Shown: positions 10,672 through 20,097 of the stretch, in pieces | How the letters are laid out: the number at the start of each line of letters is the position of its first letter | Position numbering within the stretch: position 1 is the first letter of the stretch | From: Acetobacteraceae bacterium | Lineage (GTDB): Bacteria > Pseudomonadota > Alphaproteobacteria > Acetobacterales > Acetobacteraceae | Length of the DNA: 38,617 nucleotides | Direction of reading: 5' to 3' | Assembly: GCA_027488195.1 (NCBI GenBank) | Contig: JAIYCD010000138.1 | Location: 1-38,617 of the forward strand | The notes under the pieces: generated by a model | The model's input: the letters and a program-made list of their open reading frames with translations, nothing else | Databases searched by the model: none | Told to the model about the DNA's origin: nothing | Translations under genes and position numbers: made by a program

Positions 10672-11232
10672 TCAGGCGGCGTCCCGCACCAGGCGGATAT
10701 CCACCTCGCGTTCCACGAAGTGCCATTCGCGCTGGGCCCGCAGGCGCTCCAGCATTTCGTCGAAGGCCGGCTCGTGCTCGGGGGCGTATTCGAACCACGT
10801 TAGGAAATCGAAGGGCTCGCCCAACTCGCGGCAGTGGTGCAGGCGCCGCGCGATGGCGGGCAGGTAGTCCATCCCGATCGCGATATGGCGCGATTCTTCC
10901 TCGAGGATCGCGCGGCGCTCATCCTGCGCCAGCGCCCACCAGGCCGCATTCTTGCGGATGGGAATGAGCGCGGCGCGCCGGGCATCGGGTCGCGCCAGCC
11001 CCTGCTGCCGCATGGCAAGGGAATTTGCCTCGACGCGGCTTGTGTATCGCAAATTTCCCGTGCTGCCGCGGAGCGACCAGGCGATGCCCGCGACCGGCGA
11101 TGGATCCGCGCTTTCCTCCACGGCCAGCCGCGCCACGGCCGGAAGGGGCGCGCCGGCCAGCGCATGCATGCGCGTCACGCGCCAGGCTCCGGCCGCGCCG
11201 CCATGGAAGCGCACCATCAGGGGAGGGGACAT
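10672..11232 (-). CDS. cld: Dimeric-type chlorite dismutase (chlorite O2-lyase)
   Basis: A 186-residue haem protein of the chlorite dismutase family, which converts chlorite to chloride and O2. It closely follows the short, dimeric Nitrobacter winogradskyi enzyme (about 183 residues), as recalled. Shared blocks are RAALIPIRKNAAWWALAQDE, then RRAILEEESRHIAIGMDYLP, HHCRELGEPFDFLTWFEYAP and a C-terminal VEREVDIRL. His116 matches the proximal haem ligand and Arg129 the distal catalytic Arg; the 13-residue spacing between them equals that in the Nitrobacter enzyme (His114/Arg127). Retention of Arg separates true chlorite dismutases from many relatives. ATG 11232 gives the matching N-terminus (MVRFHGGAAGAW after MSPPL). 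No perchlorate reductase genes are in the window, and no signal peptide is seen. It sits alone between two tRNA genes. Confidence 0.88.
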   Translation of the reverse strand: MSPPLMVRFHGGAAGAWRVTRMHALAGAPLPAVARLAVEESADPSPVAGIAWSLRGSTGNLRYTSRVEANSLAMRQQGLARPDARRAALIPIRKNAAWWALAQDERRAILEEESRHIAIGMDYLPAIARRLHHCRELGEPFDFLTWFEYAPEHEPAFDEMLERLRAQREWHFVEREVDIRLVRDAA

Positions 11233-11302
11233 GGCTGGGCTCCGGTCTGGCAGCGCCACAGTAAAGCACCAACCATGCCCCGGCGTGCAAGCGCGGGACT
11301 GC

Positions 11303-11313
11303 GGGGGGGGGGG
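11303..11313. repeat. Poly-G(11) tract upstream of cld
   Basis: Eleven consecutive G (C on the cld coding strand), about 70 bases upstream of the cld start and 18 bases from tRNA-Cys. Its length is prone to slippage, and its position could affect cld promoter spacing, but no promoter is clearly visible around it. Confidence 0.8.
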
Positions 11314-11330
11314 CATGTGCGGAGGGGGTT

Positions 11331-11404
11331 TGGAGGTCCGGGGCGGAATTGAACCGCCGTAGCAGGTTTTGCAGACCTGTGCCTGACCACTCGGCCACCG
11401 GACC
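11331..11404 (-). tRNA. tRNA-Cys (anticodon GCA)
   Basis: Reverse complement begins GGTCCGGTGGCCGAGTGG and ends CCGGACCTCCA with encoded CCA. The acceptor GGTCCGG pairs with CCGGACC. The anticodon stem CAGGT/ACCTG encloses the loop CTGCAAA, with GCA at 11372-11370. The T-arm carries GGTTCAATTCC. The 74-nt length is normal. Confidence 0.95.
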
Positions 11405-11479
11405 CTGAGGCCACGCTGTATCGGGCCGCTTCGCCGTCGGGTCAAGGCTCGTGGTTGCGCCCGGCCGCCGCAGCCAAGC

Positions 11480-11508
11480 TTTCCGCGCGCGTAAGGCCGG
11501 CCTATAAC
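11480..11508 (+). promoter_or_regulatory. Candidate sigma-70 promoter for the methyltransferase gene
   Basis: TATAAC at 11503-11508 is a good -10 element. TTTCCG at 11480-11485 is a partial -35 at 17-bp spacing. A start near 11515 would leave a leader of about 22 nt containing AGGAGG before GTG 11537. Confidence 0.4.
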
Positions 11509-11536
11509 GGGGCCATTGGCCGGCCAGGAGGTGAAA

Positions 11537-12208
11537 GTGCTCGGATTGGATTTGGATTTCGCCCGGGCACGTCGCTTTATGCGTGACGGGCAGCTCACGC
11601 CCAATGGCGTGACCGACCCCCTGCTGCTCGACGCGATGAGCGAGATCCCGCGCGAGAATTTCCTCCCCGAGGCGATGCGCGAGCGTGCTTATGCGGATGC
11701 CCAGGTGCAGCTGGGCGCTGGCCGGGCCGTGCTCTCGCCCATGGTGCTCGCCCGCCTGCTGCAGATGGCGCTGCCCCAGCCGGGCGAGCGCGCCCTGGTG
11801 CTAGCGGCCGGCACCGGCTACGGCGCGGCCGTCCTGGCCCGGATGGGCCTGCAGGTGACCGCGATCGAGAGCGACCCAACCCTCGCCGCCACCGCTCGGC
11901 ACGCGCTGGACTTTTCGCTCACCGAGAATCGCCCCGAGGTCCATGCGGGCGATCCGCGCCTGGGAGCCCCGGCCGGCGCGCCCTTCCGCCTCATCCTGAT
12001 CGAAGGCATGGTCGAGGAGGTGCCGAACGGATTGTTTTCCCAGTTGGGCGAGGGCGGGCGCCTCGTCACCATCAGGCACGAGGCCGGCTCGGTTGGGCGC
12101 GGCGTGTTGCTGCGCCGCGCGGGGGGCGCCGTCAGCGAGAGCGTGGGGCTTGATGCCGCCGCCCCCCTGCTCGCGGAATTCGCCCCTGCGCCAGGCTTTG
12201 TTCTGTGA
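11537..12208 (+). CDS. Protein-L-isoaspartate O-methyltransferase-family protein
   Basis: A 223-residue SAM-dependent methyltransferase of the PCMT type, which repairs isoaspartyl residues. The N-terminal FMRDGQLTPNGVTDPLLLDAM and IPRENFLPEAMRERAYAD match the family's substrate-entry region. Motif I is ALVLAAGTGYGAAVLARMG, followed by an acidic SAM-ribose contact (TAIESDP). GTG 11537 is chosen because AGGAGG lies five bases upstream; an upstream TTG at 11516 has no ribosome-binding site. In many Rhodospirillales a PCMT-like protein precedes tolC, popZ and valS, as here. True isoaspartate repair activity is not proven for this clade. Confidence 0.8.
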   Translation: MLGLDLDFARARRFMRDGQLTPNGVTDPLLLDAMSEIPRENFLPEAMRERAYADAQVQLGAGRAVLSPMVLARLLQMALPQPGERALVLAAGTGYGAAVLARMGLQVTAIESDPTLAATARHALDFSLTENRPEVHAGDPRLGAPAGAPFRLILIEGMVEEVPNGLFSQLGEGGRLVTIRHEAGSVGRGVLLRRAGGAVSESVGLDAAAPLLAEFAPAPGFVL

Positions 12209-12271
12209 TGGGGTGTCAGCCCGTGGCAGGTTTCATTTTGTGACGGGTGCCGCCACGTCCTTCTGCGACAC

Positions 12272-12302
12272 TTGGCGCGGGGCGGGACGGATAGGCTATA
12301 CT
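12272..12302 (+). promoter_or_regulatory. Candidate promoter for tolC
   Basis: TATACT at 12297-12302 with TTGGCG at 12272-12277; the 19-bp spacing is longer than ideal. Transcription would start near 12309, about 23 nt before the tolC ATG, and include its AAGGAG. Confidence 0.35.
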
Positions 12303-12331
12303 GCGGTCGCGGCTTGAAGGAGATTGGGCGG

Positions 12332-13783
12332 ATGCATCTGGGCATGAGGGCGACACTTCTGGCAGCAGCAGCCATTGGCGGCTCGGTATGCGGTCCCTGG
12401 GTGGCTGGCGCACAGGCCCAGACCCTCCAGGAAGCCCTGGCGGTGGCGTACAACAACAACCCCACCCTGCTCGCCGCCCGTGCCCAGCTGCGCGGCGTGG
12501 ACGAGAACGTGCCGCAGGCGCTGGCCGGTTGGCGGCCCACCGTCGTGATGGCCGGCAGCTATGGCGCGGCCGATGTCCGCACCCGCAGCCAGGTGCAGCA
12601 GTTCCGCAGCGACGGCAGCTTCTTCTTCCGCGACCCTGCCTTCCCGCAGTCCACCACCATCCGGCAGGAGCGCACGCCTGCCACCGCCACCGTCACGCTC
12701 ACTCAGCCGATTTATCGCGGCGGCCGCACCACCGCGCAGACCCGCCAGGCCGAGAACCTCGTGCTCGCGCAGCGTGCCCGCCTGATCGCGACCGAGCAGC
12801 AGGTTCTGGGCGATGCCGTCTCCGCCTATATCGGCGTGATCCAGAACGGCGAGTTGCTGCGCCTGAACATCAACAACGAGCAGGTGCTGGCCCGCCAGCT
12901 GCAGGCCACCAACGAGCGCTTCCGCGTGGGCGAGATCACCCGCACCGACGTCGCGCAGGCTGAGAGCCGCCTGGCCGGCGCGCGCACGGCGCGCACCCAG
13001 GCCGAGGGCAACCTCCAGATCGCCCGCTCGACCTTCGAGCGCGTGATCGGCGAGGCGCCGCGCCGCTTGACCAACCCGCAGCCGTTGCAGGTGCCGGTGC
13101 GCAGCCAGGCCGAGGCACAGTCCATGGCGGTCGCCAGCAACCCGAACGTGGTGGCCGCCCTGTTCAACGCCGCCGCGGCACGGGACAACGTCGACGTCCA
13201 GGCCTCAGCCCTCATGCCGCAGCTCTCGGGCAACGCCCAGGCCTTCCGCAACGACAACAACGCCCTGCCACACACCCGCCAGAATGGCGGGCAGGTGACG
13301 CTGAACCTCTCGGCGCCGATCTACCAGGGCGGCGCCGAATACTCCTCCGTCCGGCAGGCGCGGCAAGTCGCGCAGCAGAACCTCTCGCAGGTTGATGAGG
13401 CGCGGCGCGCCTCGGCCGAGCAGGCGGCCCGCGCCTGGGAGACGCTGACCAGCGCGCGCGCCGCCGTGACCAGCGTGCGTGTGCAGATCCGCGCACAGGA
13501 AATCGCGCTGGATGGCGTGCAGCGGGAGGCGATCGTGGGCAGCCGCACCACGCTCGACGTGCTGAACGCCGAGCAGGAATTGCTGAACGCCCGCACCAGC
13601 CTGGTGAACGCGCTGACCCAGGTGGTCACCGGCTCCTACGCACTCGCGGGCTCGGTCGGCCGGCTGACCGCGCAGGACCTCGGCCTCGCGGTCGAGTTCT
13701 ACGACATGACGGCCTATTATCAGGCGGTTCGCAACCGCTGGGCCGGGCTTGGCGACTATTCCAACGTCTCTGCTCGGCGCTGA
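12332..13783 (+). CDS. tolC: TolC-family outer membrane efflux channel
   Basis: A 483-residue outer membrane factor that forms the trimeric exit channel for type I secretion and RND efflux. The signal peptide MHLGMRATLLAAAAIGGSVC... ends at AQA before QTLQEALAVAYNNNP, the usual mature start. Two repeated halves are visible: PTLLAARAQLRGVDENVPQA/QPIYRGGRT and NPNVVAALFNAA/APIYQGGAEYSSVRQAR. The conserved GSRTTLDVLNAEQELLNA lies near the end. ATG 12332 has AAGGAG upstream; in-frame upstream starts would spoil the signal peptide. popZ begins two bases after the stop. Which transporter it serves cannot be told from this window. Confidence 0.95.
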   Translation: MHLGMRATLLAAAAIGGSVCGPWVAGAQAQTLQEALAVAYNNNPTLLAARAQLRGVDENVPQALAGWRPTVVMAGSYGAADVRTRSQVQQFRSDGSFFFRDPAFPQSTTIRQERTPATATVTLTQPIYRGGRTTAQTRQAENLVLAQRARLIATEQQVLGDAVSAYIGVIQNGELLRLNINNEQVLARQLQATNERFRVGEITRTDVAQAESRLAGARTARTQAEGNLQIARSTFERVIGEAPRRLTNPQPLQVPVRSQAEAQSMAVASNPNVVAALFNAAAARDNVDVQASALMPQLSGNAQAFRNDNNALPHTRQNGGQVTLNLSAPIYQGGAEYSSVRQARQVAQQNLSQVDEARRASAEQAARAWETLTSARAAVTSVRVQIRAQEIALDGVQREAIVGSRTTLDVLNAEQELLNARTSLVNALTQVVTGSYALAGSVGRLTAQDLGLAVEFYDMTAYYQAVRNRWAGLGDYSNVSARR

Positions 13784-13785
13784 GC

Positions 13786-14379
13786 ATGTCCGGCCAGACA
13801 CCTCCCGGCGGCGCCGACCCCTCCATGGATGACATCCTGGCATCCATCCGCAAGATCCTGAACGAAGAGGATCCGCCCGCTCCGGTGCAGGCCCCGGCTG
13901 CCGCCCCGCCGGCGCGTGAGGCCGAGCCCATCCAGCTGACGCCGGAGATGATGATCGCGCCACCGGAAAACCTGGCTGGACCGTCGCCTGTCCCGCCGCC
14001 CCCCGAACCGGCGCCACCTGTGCCAGAACCCCCGGTCGCGGCCGCCCCTCCGCCGCCCCCGCCCGCACCCCTGGTGCCCACGCGAGTTCCGACGAACATC
14101 ATGCAGACCCTCCAGTCGTCCCCGCCCGAGCTTGCGCCCGCCGCGATGCTGCTGGATCCACTTGCCGCCGCCGCGGCCGCCGCGGCCCTCGGCCAGTTGA
14201 GCCGAGCCGTCTCGCAGGAGCGGACCGCGCAGGTGACCCGGGGCGGCCCCAGCATCGAGGATGTGGTGCGCGAGGAAGTCCGCCCCATGCTGAAGGCCTG
14301 GCTCGACGCGCATTTGCCGGCGACAGTGGAGCGTCTGGTCCGCGCCGAGATCGAGCGCGTCATGGCCCGCCAGAGCTAA
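13786..14379 (+). CDS. popZ: Polar organizing protein PopZ (DUF2497)
   Basis: A 197-residue protein that forms a polar matrix anchoring the chromosome origin (ParB-parS) and cell-cycle regulators in alphaproteobacteria. The architecture is diagnostic. A short N-terminal helix (DPSMDDILASIRKILNEED) recruits clients. A long Pro/Ala/Glu-rich disordered linker follows (about residues 26-105). C-terminal helices end VVREEVRPMLKAWLDAHLP and VERLVRAEIERVMARQ and drive oligomerisation. It follows tolC by two bases and precedes valS, the order seen in related genomes. The linker is proline-rich, less acidic than in Caulobacter. Confidence 0.92.
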   Translation: MSGQTPPGGADPSMDDILASIRKILNEEDPPAPVQAPAAAPPAREAEPIQLTPEMMIAPPENLAGPSPVPPPPEPAPPVPEPPVAAAPPPPPPAPLVPTRVPTNIMQTLQSSPPELAPAAMLLDPLAAAAAAAALGQLSRAVSQERTAQVTRGGPSIEDVVREEVRPMLKAWLDAHLPATVERLVRAEIERVMARQS

Positions 14380-14400
14380 GCCGGCCCGTCTCCGATGCGG

Positions 14401-14430
14401 GGCTTTCCGGCCGGGGGCTTTCCGGCCGGG
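14401..14430. repeat. Perfect 15-bp tandem duplication before valS
   Basis: GGCTTTCCGGCCGGG occurs twice head to tail (14401-14415 and 14416-14430) between popZ and valS. Each unit contains the palindrome CCGGCCGG or nearly so, so it may be a duplicated structure in the valS leader or part of a popZ terminator. No T run follows. Confidence 0.8.
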
Positions 14431-14488
14431 GGGCTGATCCGCGCCGCGAGGGCTTGACGCGCCGCCCGGCGCGTTGGACCAGTCGCGC

Positions 14489-17185
14489 ATGCTCGACAAG
14501 GCCTTCGACCCCGCCTCCCTGGAAGCCCGGCTCTATGCCGCTTCCGAAGCCTCCGGCGCGTTCAGCGCGGACCCCGCGCGCAACGCGGCGCCCTTCACCA
14601 TCGTCATCCCGCCGCCCAACGTCACGGGCAGCCTGCATATCGGCCACGCGCTGAACAACACGCTGCAGGATGTGCTGGTGCGGTATCGGCGCATGCAGGG
14701 CCGCGACGCGCTCTGGATGCCCGGCACCGACCATGCGGGCATCGCGACCCAGATGGTGGTCGAGCGCCTGATCGGCACCGAGGGCCAGACCCGCAAGGGC
14801 ATGGGGCGCGAGGCCTTCCTCAAGCGCATCTGGGACTGGAAGGCCGAGAGCGGCGGTACCATCACGCGGCAATTGCGCCGCCTGGGCGCCAGCCTCGACT
14901 GGCCGCGCGAGCGTTTCACGATGGATGAGGGCCTGTCCAAGGCCGTGATCGAGGTCTTCGTGCGCCTGCACCAGGACGGCCTGATTTACCGCGACACGCG
15001 GCTGGTGAACTGGGATCCGGTGTTCCAGACCGCGATTTCCGACCTCGAGGTCGAGAGCCGCGAGCAGAAGGGCCATATCTGGACGCTGCGCTATCCGGTC
15101 GAAGGCCAGCCCGGCCGCTTCATCGAGGTCGCGACCACGCGGCCCGAGACGATGCTGGGCGATACGGCGGTGGCCGTGCACCCTGAGGATTCGCGCTTCG
15201 GGGCCCTCGTCGGCAAGCGCGTCATCCTGCCGCTGACCGGCCGCCTCATCCCCATCGTGGCCGATGAGTATTCCGACCCCGAGAAGGGCACGGGGGCAGT
15301 GAAGATCACGCCCGCGCATGACTTCAACGATTACGGCGTGGGCCGCCGGCATGATTTGCCCATGCCCTCCGTCCTGGATGCCGAGGCGCGCATTTGGCTC
15401 GACGAGATCGCGGCCGATCTGCGCGCCGTGGACGGCATCGCCGACCCCGAATTCGTGCGCGGCCTGGCCGGGCAGGAGCGTTTCGTGGCGCGCAAGGCGA
15501 TCCTGGCCGAGTTGGAGCGCCTGGATTTGCTGGTGAAGGCCGAGCCGCACACCAACATGGTCCCGCATGGCGACCGGTCGGGCGTGCCGATCGAGCCGCG
15601 GCTGACGCTGCAATGGTATTGCGACGCGGCGACGCTGGCCAAGCCCGCCATCGAGGCGGTGGAGACCGGCAAGACCGAATTCGTGCCCAAGCAGTGGGAG
15701 AACACCTTCTTCGCCTGGATGCGCGACATCCAGCCCTGGTGCATCTCGCGCCAGCTCTGGTGGGGACATCGCATCCCCTGCTGGTACGGGCCCGAAGGCA
15801 GCCTCTTCGTCGAGCGTGACGAGGCCGCCGCGAAAGCCGCCGCGCGGGAAAAATTCGGCCGCGACGTGGAACTGACGCGTGACGAGGATGTGCTGGACAC
15901 CTGGTTCAGCAGCGCGCTCTGGCCCTTCTCGACCCTGGGCTGGCCCGAGAGCACGGCCGAACTCAAGAAGCACTACCCGACCGACGTGCTGGTGACGGGC
16001 TTCGACATCATCTTCTTCTGGGTCGCCCGGATGATGATGATGGGCATCCATTTCATGGGCGAGGTTCCCTTCAAGCATGTGGTGATCCACGGCCTGGTGC
16101 GGGACGAGAAGGGCGCCAAGATGAGCAAGTCGAAGGGCAATGTCCTCGACCCGCTCGAACTGATCGACGCGAATGGCGCGGATGCGGTGCGTTTCACCCT
16201 CTGCGCGCTGGCTTCGCCGGGGCGGGACATCAAGCTCTCGAAGCAGCGGATGGAGGGGTATCGCGCCTTCGCCACCAAGCTGTGGAACGCGGCCCGCTTC
16301 TGCGAGATGAACGGCATCGCGGCCCAGCCCGGCTGGGACCCGGCGACGGCAACGACGCCGTTGGCGCGCTGGATCCTGGATGGCGCCAACACCGCCGCCG
16401 CCGAAGCCGGCGCGGCACTCGACGCCTTCCGCTTCGATGACTACGCGGCCGCCCTCTACCGCTTCACCTGGAACAGCTTCTGCGACTGGTTCCTGGAATT
16501 CGCCAAGCCGGTCCTGAACGGCCCGGACGGGTCTGAGAAGGACGAGGTGAAGGGCGCCGCCCAGCATGTGCTGGGCGTGATCCTGCGCCTCATGCACCCC
16601 GTCATGCCCTTCGTGACGGAAGAACTCTGGACGCAGCTCGGCTATGGCAGCGAGGCGAGCCTGATCAAGGCACCCTGGCCGCAGGCCACGCCGGTGCGGG
16701 ACGCCGAGGCCGCGCGGGCGGAGCTTGATGGCATCGTGCGCCTCATCTCCGAAGTCCGTGCCGTGCGGGCCGAGGTGAATGTACCGCCCTCCATCAAGAC
16801 CAAGCTTCTGGTGCAGGGCGCATCACCCGAGACCATGGCGCGGGCGGGCCGCTGGATCGACGCCATCCAGCGCCTGGCGCGGGTGACCGAGATCGAGACG
16901 CTGGACGGCGCCGCGCCGCCTGGCGTGGTGCAGGCCGTGATCGGCGAAGCAACCCTGATGCTGCCGCTGGCCGACGTGATTGATCTGGGTGCGGAACGCA
17001 CCCGGCTGATCAAGGCGCGCGGCGTGGCGGCGGCCGAGATCGGCAAGATCGAGAAGAAATTCGGCAATGCCGAATTCATGGCCAAGGCGAAGGAAGAGGT
17101 GATCGAGGAGAACCGCGAGCGCCTTGAAACCTTCACCGCCGAAATCGCCCGGCTTGATGCGGCCCTCGCTCGCATCGCAAACTGA
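14489..17185 (+). CDS. valS: Valyl-tRNA synthetase
   Basis: An 898-residue class I aminoacyl-tRNA synthetase that charges tRNA-Val. HIGH motif at residues 50-53 ([15 protein letters not shown]) and KMSKS at 544-548 ([15 protein letters not shown]). The editing CP1 domain is present ([19 protein letters not shown], and TPAHDFNDY). The C-terminal end has the ValRS coiled-coil arm ([19 protein letters not shown]). The ATG at 14489 gives the usual MLDKAFDP start; the TTG at 14474 is possible but unsupported. No strong Shine-Dalgarno is seen. Length is normal. Confidence 0.97.
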   Translation: MLDKAFDPASLEARLYAASEASGAFSADPARNAAPFTIVIPPPNVTGSLHIGHALNNTLQDVLVRYRRMQGRDALWMPGTDHAGIATQMVVERLIGTEGQTRKGMGREAFLKRIWDWKAESGGTITRQLRRLGASLDWPRERFTMDEGLSKAVIEVFVRLHQDGLIYRDTRLVNWDPVFQTAISDLEVESREQKGHIWTLRYPVEGQPGRFIEVATTRPETMLGDTAVAVHPEDSRFGALVGKRVILPLTGRLIPIVADEYSDPEKGTGAVKITPAHDFNDYGVGRRHDLPMPSVLDAEARIWLDEIAADLRAVDGIADPEFVRGLAGQERFVARKAILAELERLDLLVKAEPHTNMVPHGDRSGVPIEPRLTLQWYCDAATLAKPAIEAVETGKTEFVPKQWENTFFAWMRDIQPWCISRQLWWGHRIPCWYGPEGSLFVERDEAAAKAAAREKFGRDVELTRDEDVLDTWFSSALWPFSTLGWPESTAELKKHYPTDVLVTGFDIIFFWVARMMMMGIHFMGEVPFKHVVIHGLVRDEKGAKMSKSKGNVLDPLELIDANGADAVRFTLCALASPGRDIKLSKQRMEGYRAFATKLWNAARFCEMNGIAAQPGWDPATATTPLARWILDGANTAAAEAGAALDAFRFDDYAAALYRFTWNSFCDWFLEFAKPVLNGPDGSEKDEVKGAAQHVLGVILRLMHPVMPFVTEELWTQLGYGSEASLIKAPWPQATPVRDAEAARAELDGIVRLISEVRAVRAEVNVPPSIKTKLLVQGASPETMARAGRWIDAIQRLARVTEIETLDGAAPPGVVQAVIGEATLMLPLADVIDLGAERTRLIKARGVAAAEIGKIEKKFGNAEFMAKAKEEVIEENRERLETFTAEIARLDAALARIAN

Positions 17186-17214
17186 CTGACGAATTAGACT
17201 CAAGGGAAACGCAG

Positions 17215-18933
17215 ATGACCAAGTGGGACAAGACCAAGCTGCCGAGCCGCCATGTGACGGTCGGCCCCGAGCGCGCGCCGCATCGCAGCTACTACTTCGC
17301 GATGGGCATGACGCGCGAGGAAATCGAGAGCCCGCTGGTGGGCGTCGCCTCCTGCTGGAATGAGGCGGCCCCCTGCAACATCGCACTCTCCCGCCAGGCG
17401 CAGGCCGCCAAGCGTGGCGTGGCCGCGGCCGGCGGCGCGCCGCGCGAATTCACCACCATCACGGTGACCGACGGCATCGCCATGGGCCACCAGGGCATGA
17501 AGTCCTCGCTGGTCAGCCGCGAGGTCATCGCCGATTCGGTCGAGCTGACCATGCGCGGCCATTGCTATGACGCGCTGGTCGGTGTCGCCGGCTGCGACAA
17601 GACGCTGCCGGGCATGATGATGGTCATGCTACGCCTGAACGTGCCCAGCGTCTTTCTCTATGGCGGCTCCATCATGCCGGGCAAGCACCGCGGCAAGGAC
17701 GTGACCGTCCTCGACGTCTTCGAGGCGGTCGGCCAGCACGCTGCCGGCAACATGTCCGACGAGGAGCTGAAGGAGCTGGAGGAGCATGCCTGCCCGGGTG
17801 CGGGCGCCTGCGGCGGCCAGTTCACCGCCAACACCATGGCCTGCATCTCGGAAGTCATCGGCCTCGCTCTACCCTATTCGGCTGGCGCCCCGGCGCCGGA
17901 CACCGAGCGCGACGAATACGCCTACAAGTCGGGCTTCCAGGTTGTGGACCTGATCCGCAAGCAGCTCCGCCCGCGTGACATCGTGACGCGCAAGGCGCTC
18001 GAGAATGCGGCGCGCATCGTGGGCGCCACCGGCGGCTCCACCAACGCGGCGCTGCACCTGCCCGCCATCGCCAATGAATGCGGCATCGACTTCCCGCTCG
18101 AGGAAGTGGCCCGGCTGATGCGCGACACGCCGCACATCGCCGACCTCAAGCCCGGCGGCAAGTATGTGGCGCTGGATGTCCACAACATCGGCGGCATCCC
18201 CGTCATCATCAAGGCGCTGCTGGATGGCGGGCTGCTGCATGGCGACTGCATGACCGTCACCGGCAAGACGCTCGCCGAGAACCACAAGGACGTGGTCTTC
18301 CCGACCAACCAGGATGTGGTGCGCCCCGTCTCCAACCCGATCAGCAAGATCGGCGGCGTGGTCAGCCTCTTCGGCAACCTCGCCCCCGATGGCGGCATCG
18401 TGAAGATCGCGGGGATGGAGAAGCTGCGCTTCGAGGGCACGGCGCTCTGCTTCGATTGCGAGGAAGACGCCTTCGCCGCCGTGGACGCCCGCGCCTACAA
18501 GCCGGGCGACGTCATCGTCATCCGCTATGAAGGCCCCAAGGGCGGCCCCGGCATGCGCGAGATGCTGAGCACCACCTCCGCCATCTACGGCCAGGGCATG
18601 GGCGACAAGGTGGCGCTGATCACCGATGGCCGCTTCTCGGGCGCCACGCGTGGCTTCTGCATCGGCCATGTCGGCCCCGAAGCCGCGGTGGGTGGGCCCA
18701 TCGGCCTGCTGAAGAATGGCGATAAGATCGTCATCGACGCGCAGGAAGGCACGATCGACGTCCTGCTCTCCGATGAGGAGCTGGCCGCGCGCCGCGCCGA
18801 GTGGAAGCCGCGCACGCACAACTTCAACTCGGGCGTGCTATGGAAGTATGCGCAGACCGTGGGCTCCGCCCGGCATGGGGCGGTGACGCAGCCCGGCGCC
18901 AAGGCCGAGACGCATATCTACGCGGATATCTGA
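17215..18933 (+). CDS. ilvD: Dihydroxy-acid dehydratase
   Basis: A 572-residue Fe-S enzyme that dehydrates 2,3-dihydroxy-isovalerate and -methylvalerate in valine and isoleucine synthesis. Cluster cysteines are Cys47 ([13 protein letters not shown]), Cys127 ([14 protein letters not shown]) and Cys199 ([14 protein letters not shown]), the set used by the [2Fe-2S] type. [19 protein letters not shown] near the C-terminus is conserved active-site sequence. Preceded by AAGGGAAACGCAG. It follows valS by 29 bases, so both valine synthesis and valine charging may be co-transcribed (inference). Confidence 0.96.
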   Translation: MTKWDKTKLPSRHVTVGPERAPHRSYYFAMGMTREEIESPLVGVASCWNEAAPCNIALSRQAQAAKRGVAAAGGAPREFTTITVTDGIAMGHQGMKSSLVSREVIADSVELTMRGHCYDALVGVAGCDKTLPGMMMVMLRLNVPSVFLYGGSIMPGKHRGKDVTVLDVFEAVGQHAAGNMSDEELKELEEHACPGAGACGGQFTANTMACISEVIGLALPYSAGAPAPDTERDEYAYKSGFQVVDLIRKQLRPRDIVTRKALENAARIVGATGGSTNAALHLPAIANECGIDFPLEEVARLMRDTPHIADLKPGGKYVALDVHNIGGIPVIIKALLDGGLLHGDCMTVTGKTLAENHKDVVFPTNQDVVRPVSNPISKIGGVVSLFGNLAPDGGIVKIAGMEKLRFEGTALCFDCEEDAFAAVDARAYKPGDVIVIRYEGPKGGPGMREMLSTTSAIYGQGMGDKVALITDGRFSGATRGFCIGHVGPEAAVGGPIGLLKNGDKIVIDAQEGTIDVLLSDEELAARRAEWKPRTHNFNSGVLWKYAQTVGSARHGAVTQPGAKAETHIYADI

Positions 18934-18975
18934 GGCCGTTTAACGCTTTCTTGGGCTTTCCCTGAGATGTTGGAC

Positions 18976-19002
18976 AAGGCGGACGGATCCCCCGTCCGCC
19001 TT
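18976..19002 (+). terminator. Strong hairpin between ilvD and flagellin
   Basis: A perfect 11-bp stem (AAGGCGGACGG / CCGTCCGCCTT) with a five-base ATCCC loop, ending in three T. It may be the ilvD intrinsic terminator. It lies only 23 bases from the flagellin ATG, so it could instead structure the flagellin 5' leader and influence stability or translation. Confidence 0.7.
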
Positions 19003-19024
19003 TCGAGCAAAGGGAAAAGCCCCA

Positions 19025-20032
19025 ATGACGATGAATTCGGTTCAGACCAATATTGGTGCGATGGTGGCGCTTCAGTCGCTCAACCGCACCAATGAAGAAA
19101 TGGCGGCGACGCAAAAGCGCATCTCCACCGGCTTTCGCGTCTCCGACGCGAAGGATGACGGCGCGGCCTATGCCGTGGCCCAGCGCGTCCGCGGCGACAT
19201 CGCGGGCCTCGGTGCCGCGAATGAGCAGCTGGGCTCCACCAAGGGTCTGCTTGAGACCACGATGGGCGCGCTGAACGAGGCGTCCAAGAACCTCACCAAG
19301 ATCCGCGAGACGCTGACCAAGCTCTCCTCCGACACGCTCAGCGATTCGGACCGGACGACCTACACCAAGGACTTCGAGAACCTCGTCAACCAGACGAACC
19401 GGGCGCTCGGCGATGCCAGCTACAACGGCCGCAGCCTGCTGGGCTCGCAGGATTCCAACAAGACGGCATCGAGCGCCGCCGAGGATACGGGCGTGGTCCG
19501 CAATGAGCGCGGCAACACGCTGAACATCACCGGCGTGGACGCCGCGACGCTGACCTTCGACACGCGCGTTGCCACGGGCGGCCGCGACATCGCCGGCACC
19601 TTCGAGAACCCGACGGCCTTCCAGTTCAATGGCGGCACGGCGATGACCTCGGAGCAGGCGCGCGTCATGCTCGGCAATGGCGATGCGAGTGCCACGGGCC
19701 CGCTGCAGGACACCATCGCCGCCTATGGCGATGAGGCGAATTTCGGCGGCGGCGCGGCGGCCTCCAACATCAAGACCTTCGCCACGGTCGAGACGGCGCT
19801 GAACACCGCGCTCTCCAAGTTCGGCGCCGATTCGCGTGACATCGACGGCGCGCTGAGCACCAACCGCCAGAAAATGGACTCCATGGAAAGCGGCCTCGGC
19901 TCGCTCGTGGATGCGGACCTCGCCAAGGAGAGTGCCCGCCTGCAGGCCTTGCAGATCCGCCAGCAGCTCGGCACGCAGTCGCTCTCCATCGCGAACCAGG
20001 CGCCGCAGGCCCTGCTCTCGCTCTTCCGCTGA
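19025..20032 (+). CDS. fliC: Flagellin
   Basis: A 335-residue flagellar filament protein. The N-terminal D0/D1 helices (MNSVQTNIGAMVALQSLN, and RISTGFRVSDAKDDGAAYAVAQ) and the C-terminal helix (LAKESARLQALQIRQQLG, then SIANQAPQALLSLFR) are conserved. The middle (about residues 150-240) is the variable surface domain. AAGGGAAAAG precedes the ATG. FlaF follows 65 bases downstream, the typical alphaproteobacterial arrangement, but no other flagellar structural gene and no FlbT are in the window. Confidence 0.96.
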   Translation: MTMNSVQTNIGAMVALQSLNRTNEEMAATQKRISTGFRVSDAKDDGAAYAVAQRVRGDIAGLGAANEQLGSTKGLLETTMGALNEASKNLTKIRETLTKLSSDTLSDSDRTTYTKDFENLVNQTNRALGDASYNGRSLLGSQDSNKTASSAAEDTGVVRNERGNTLNITGVDAATLTFDTRVATGGRDIAGTFENPTAFQFNGGTAMTSEQARVMLGNGDASATGPLQDTIAAYGDEANFGGGAAASNIKTFATVETALNTALSKFGADSRDIDGALSTNRQKMDSMESGLGSLVDADLAKESARLQALQIRQQLGTQSLSIANQAPQALLSLFR

Positions 20033-20097
20033 TCCCCAGCGCAACGCGGGCCGGCAAAACGCCGCCCCGACCTTTTCCATCCTGACCAGAGGTTGTT

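Noticed and set aside
13786-14379. Proline-rich repeats of PopZ as a separate repeat element
   Set aside because: The linker is a normal disordered region of PopZ proteins.
14360-16597. A 745-codon open frame antisense to valS, and similar long antisense frames over ugpQ, mccB, mccA and others
   Set aside because: They lie opposite clearly conserved genes, show only Arg/Gly/His-rich composition and are expected in GC-rich DNA.
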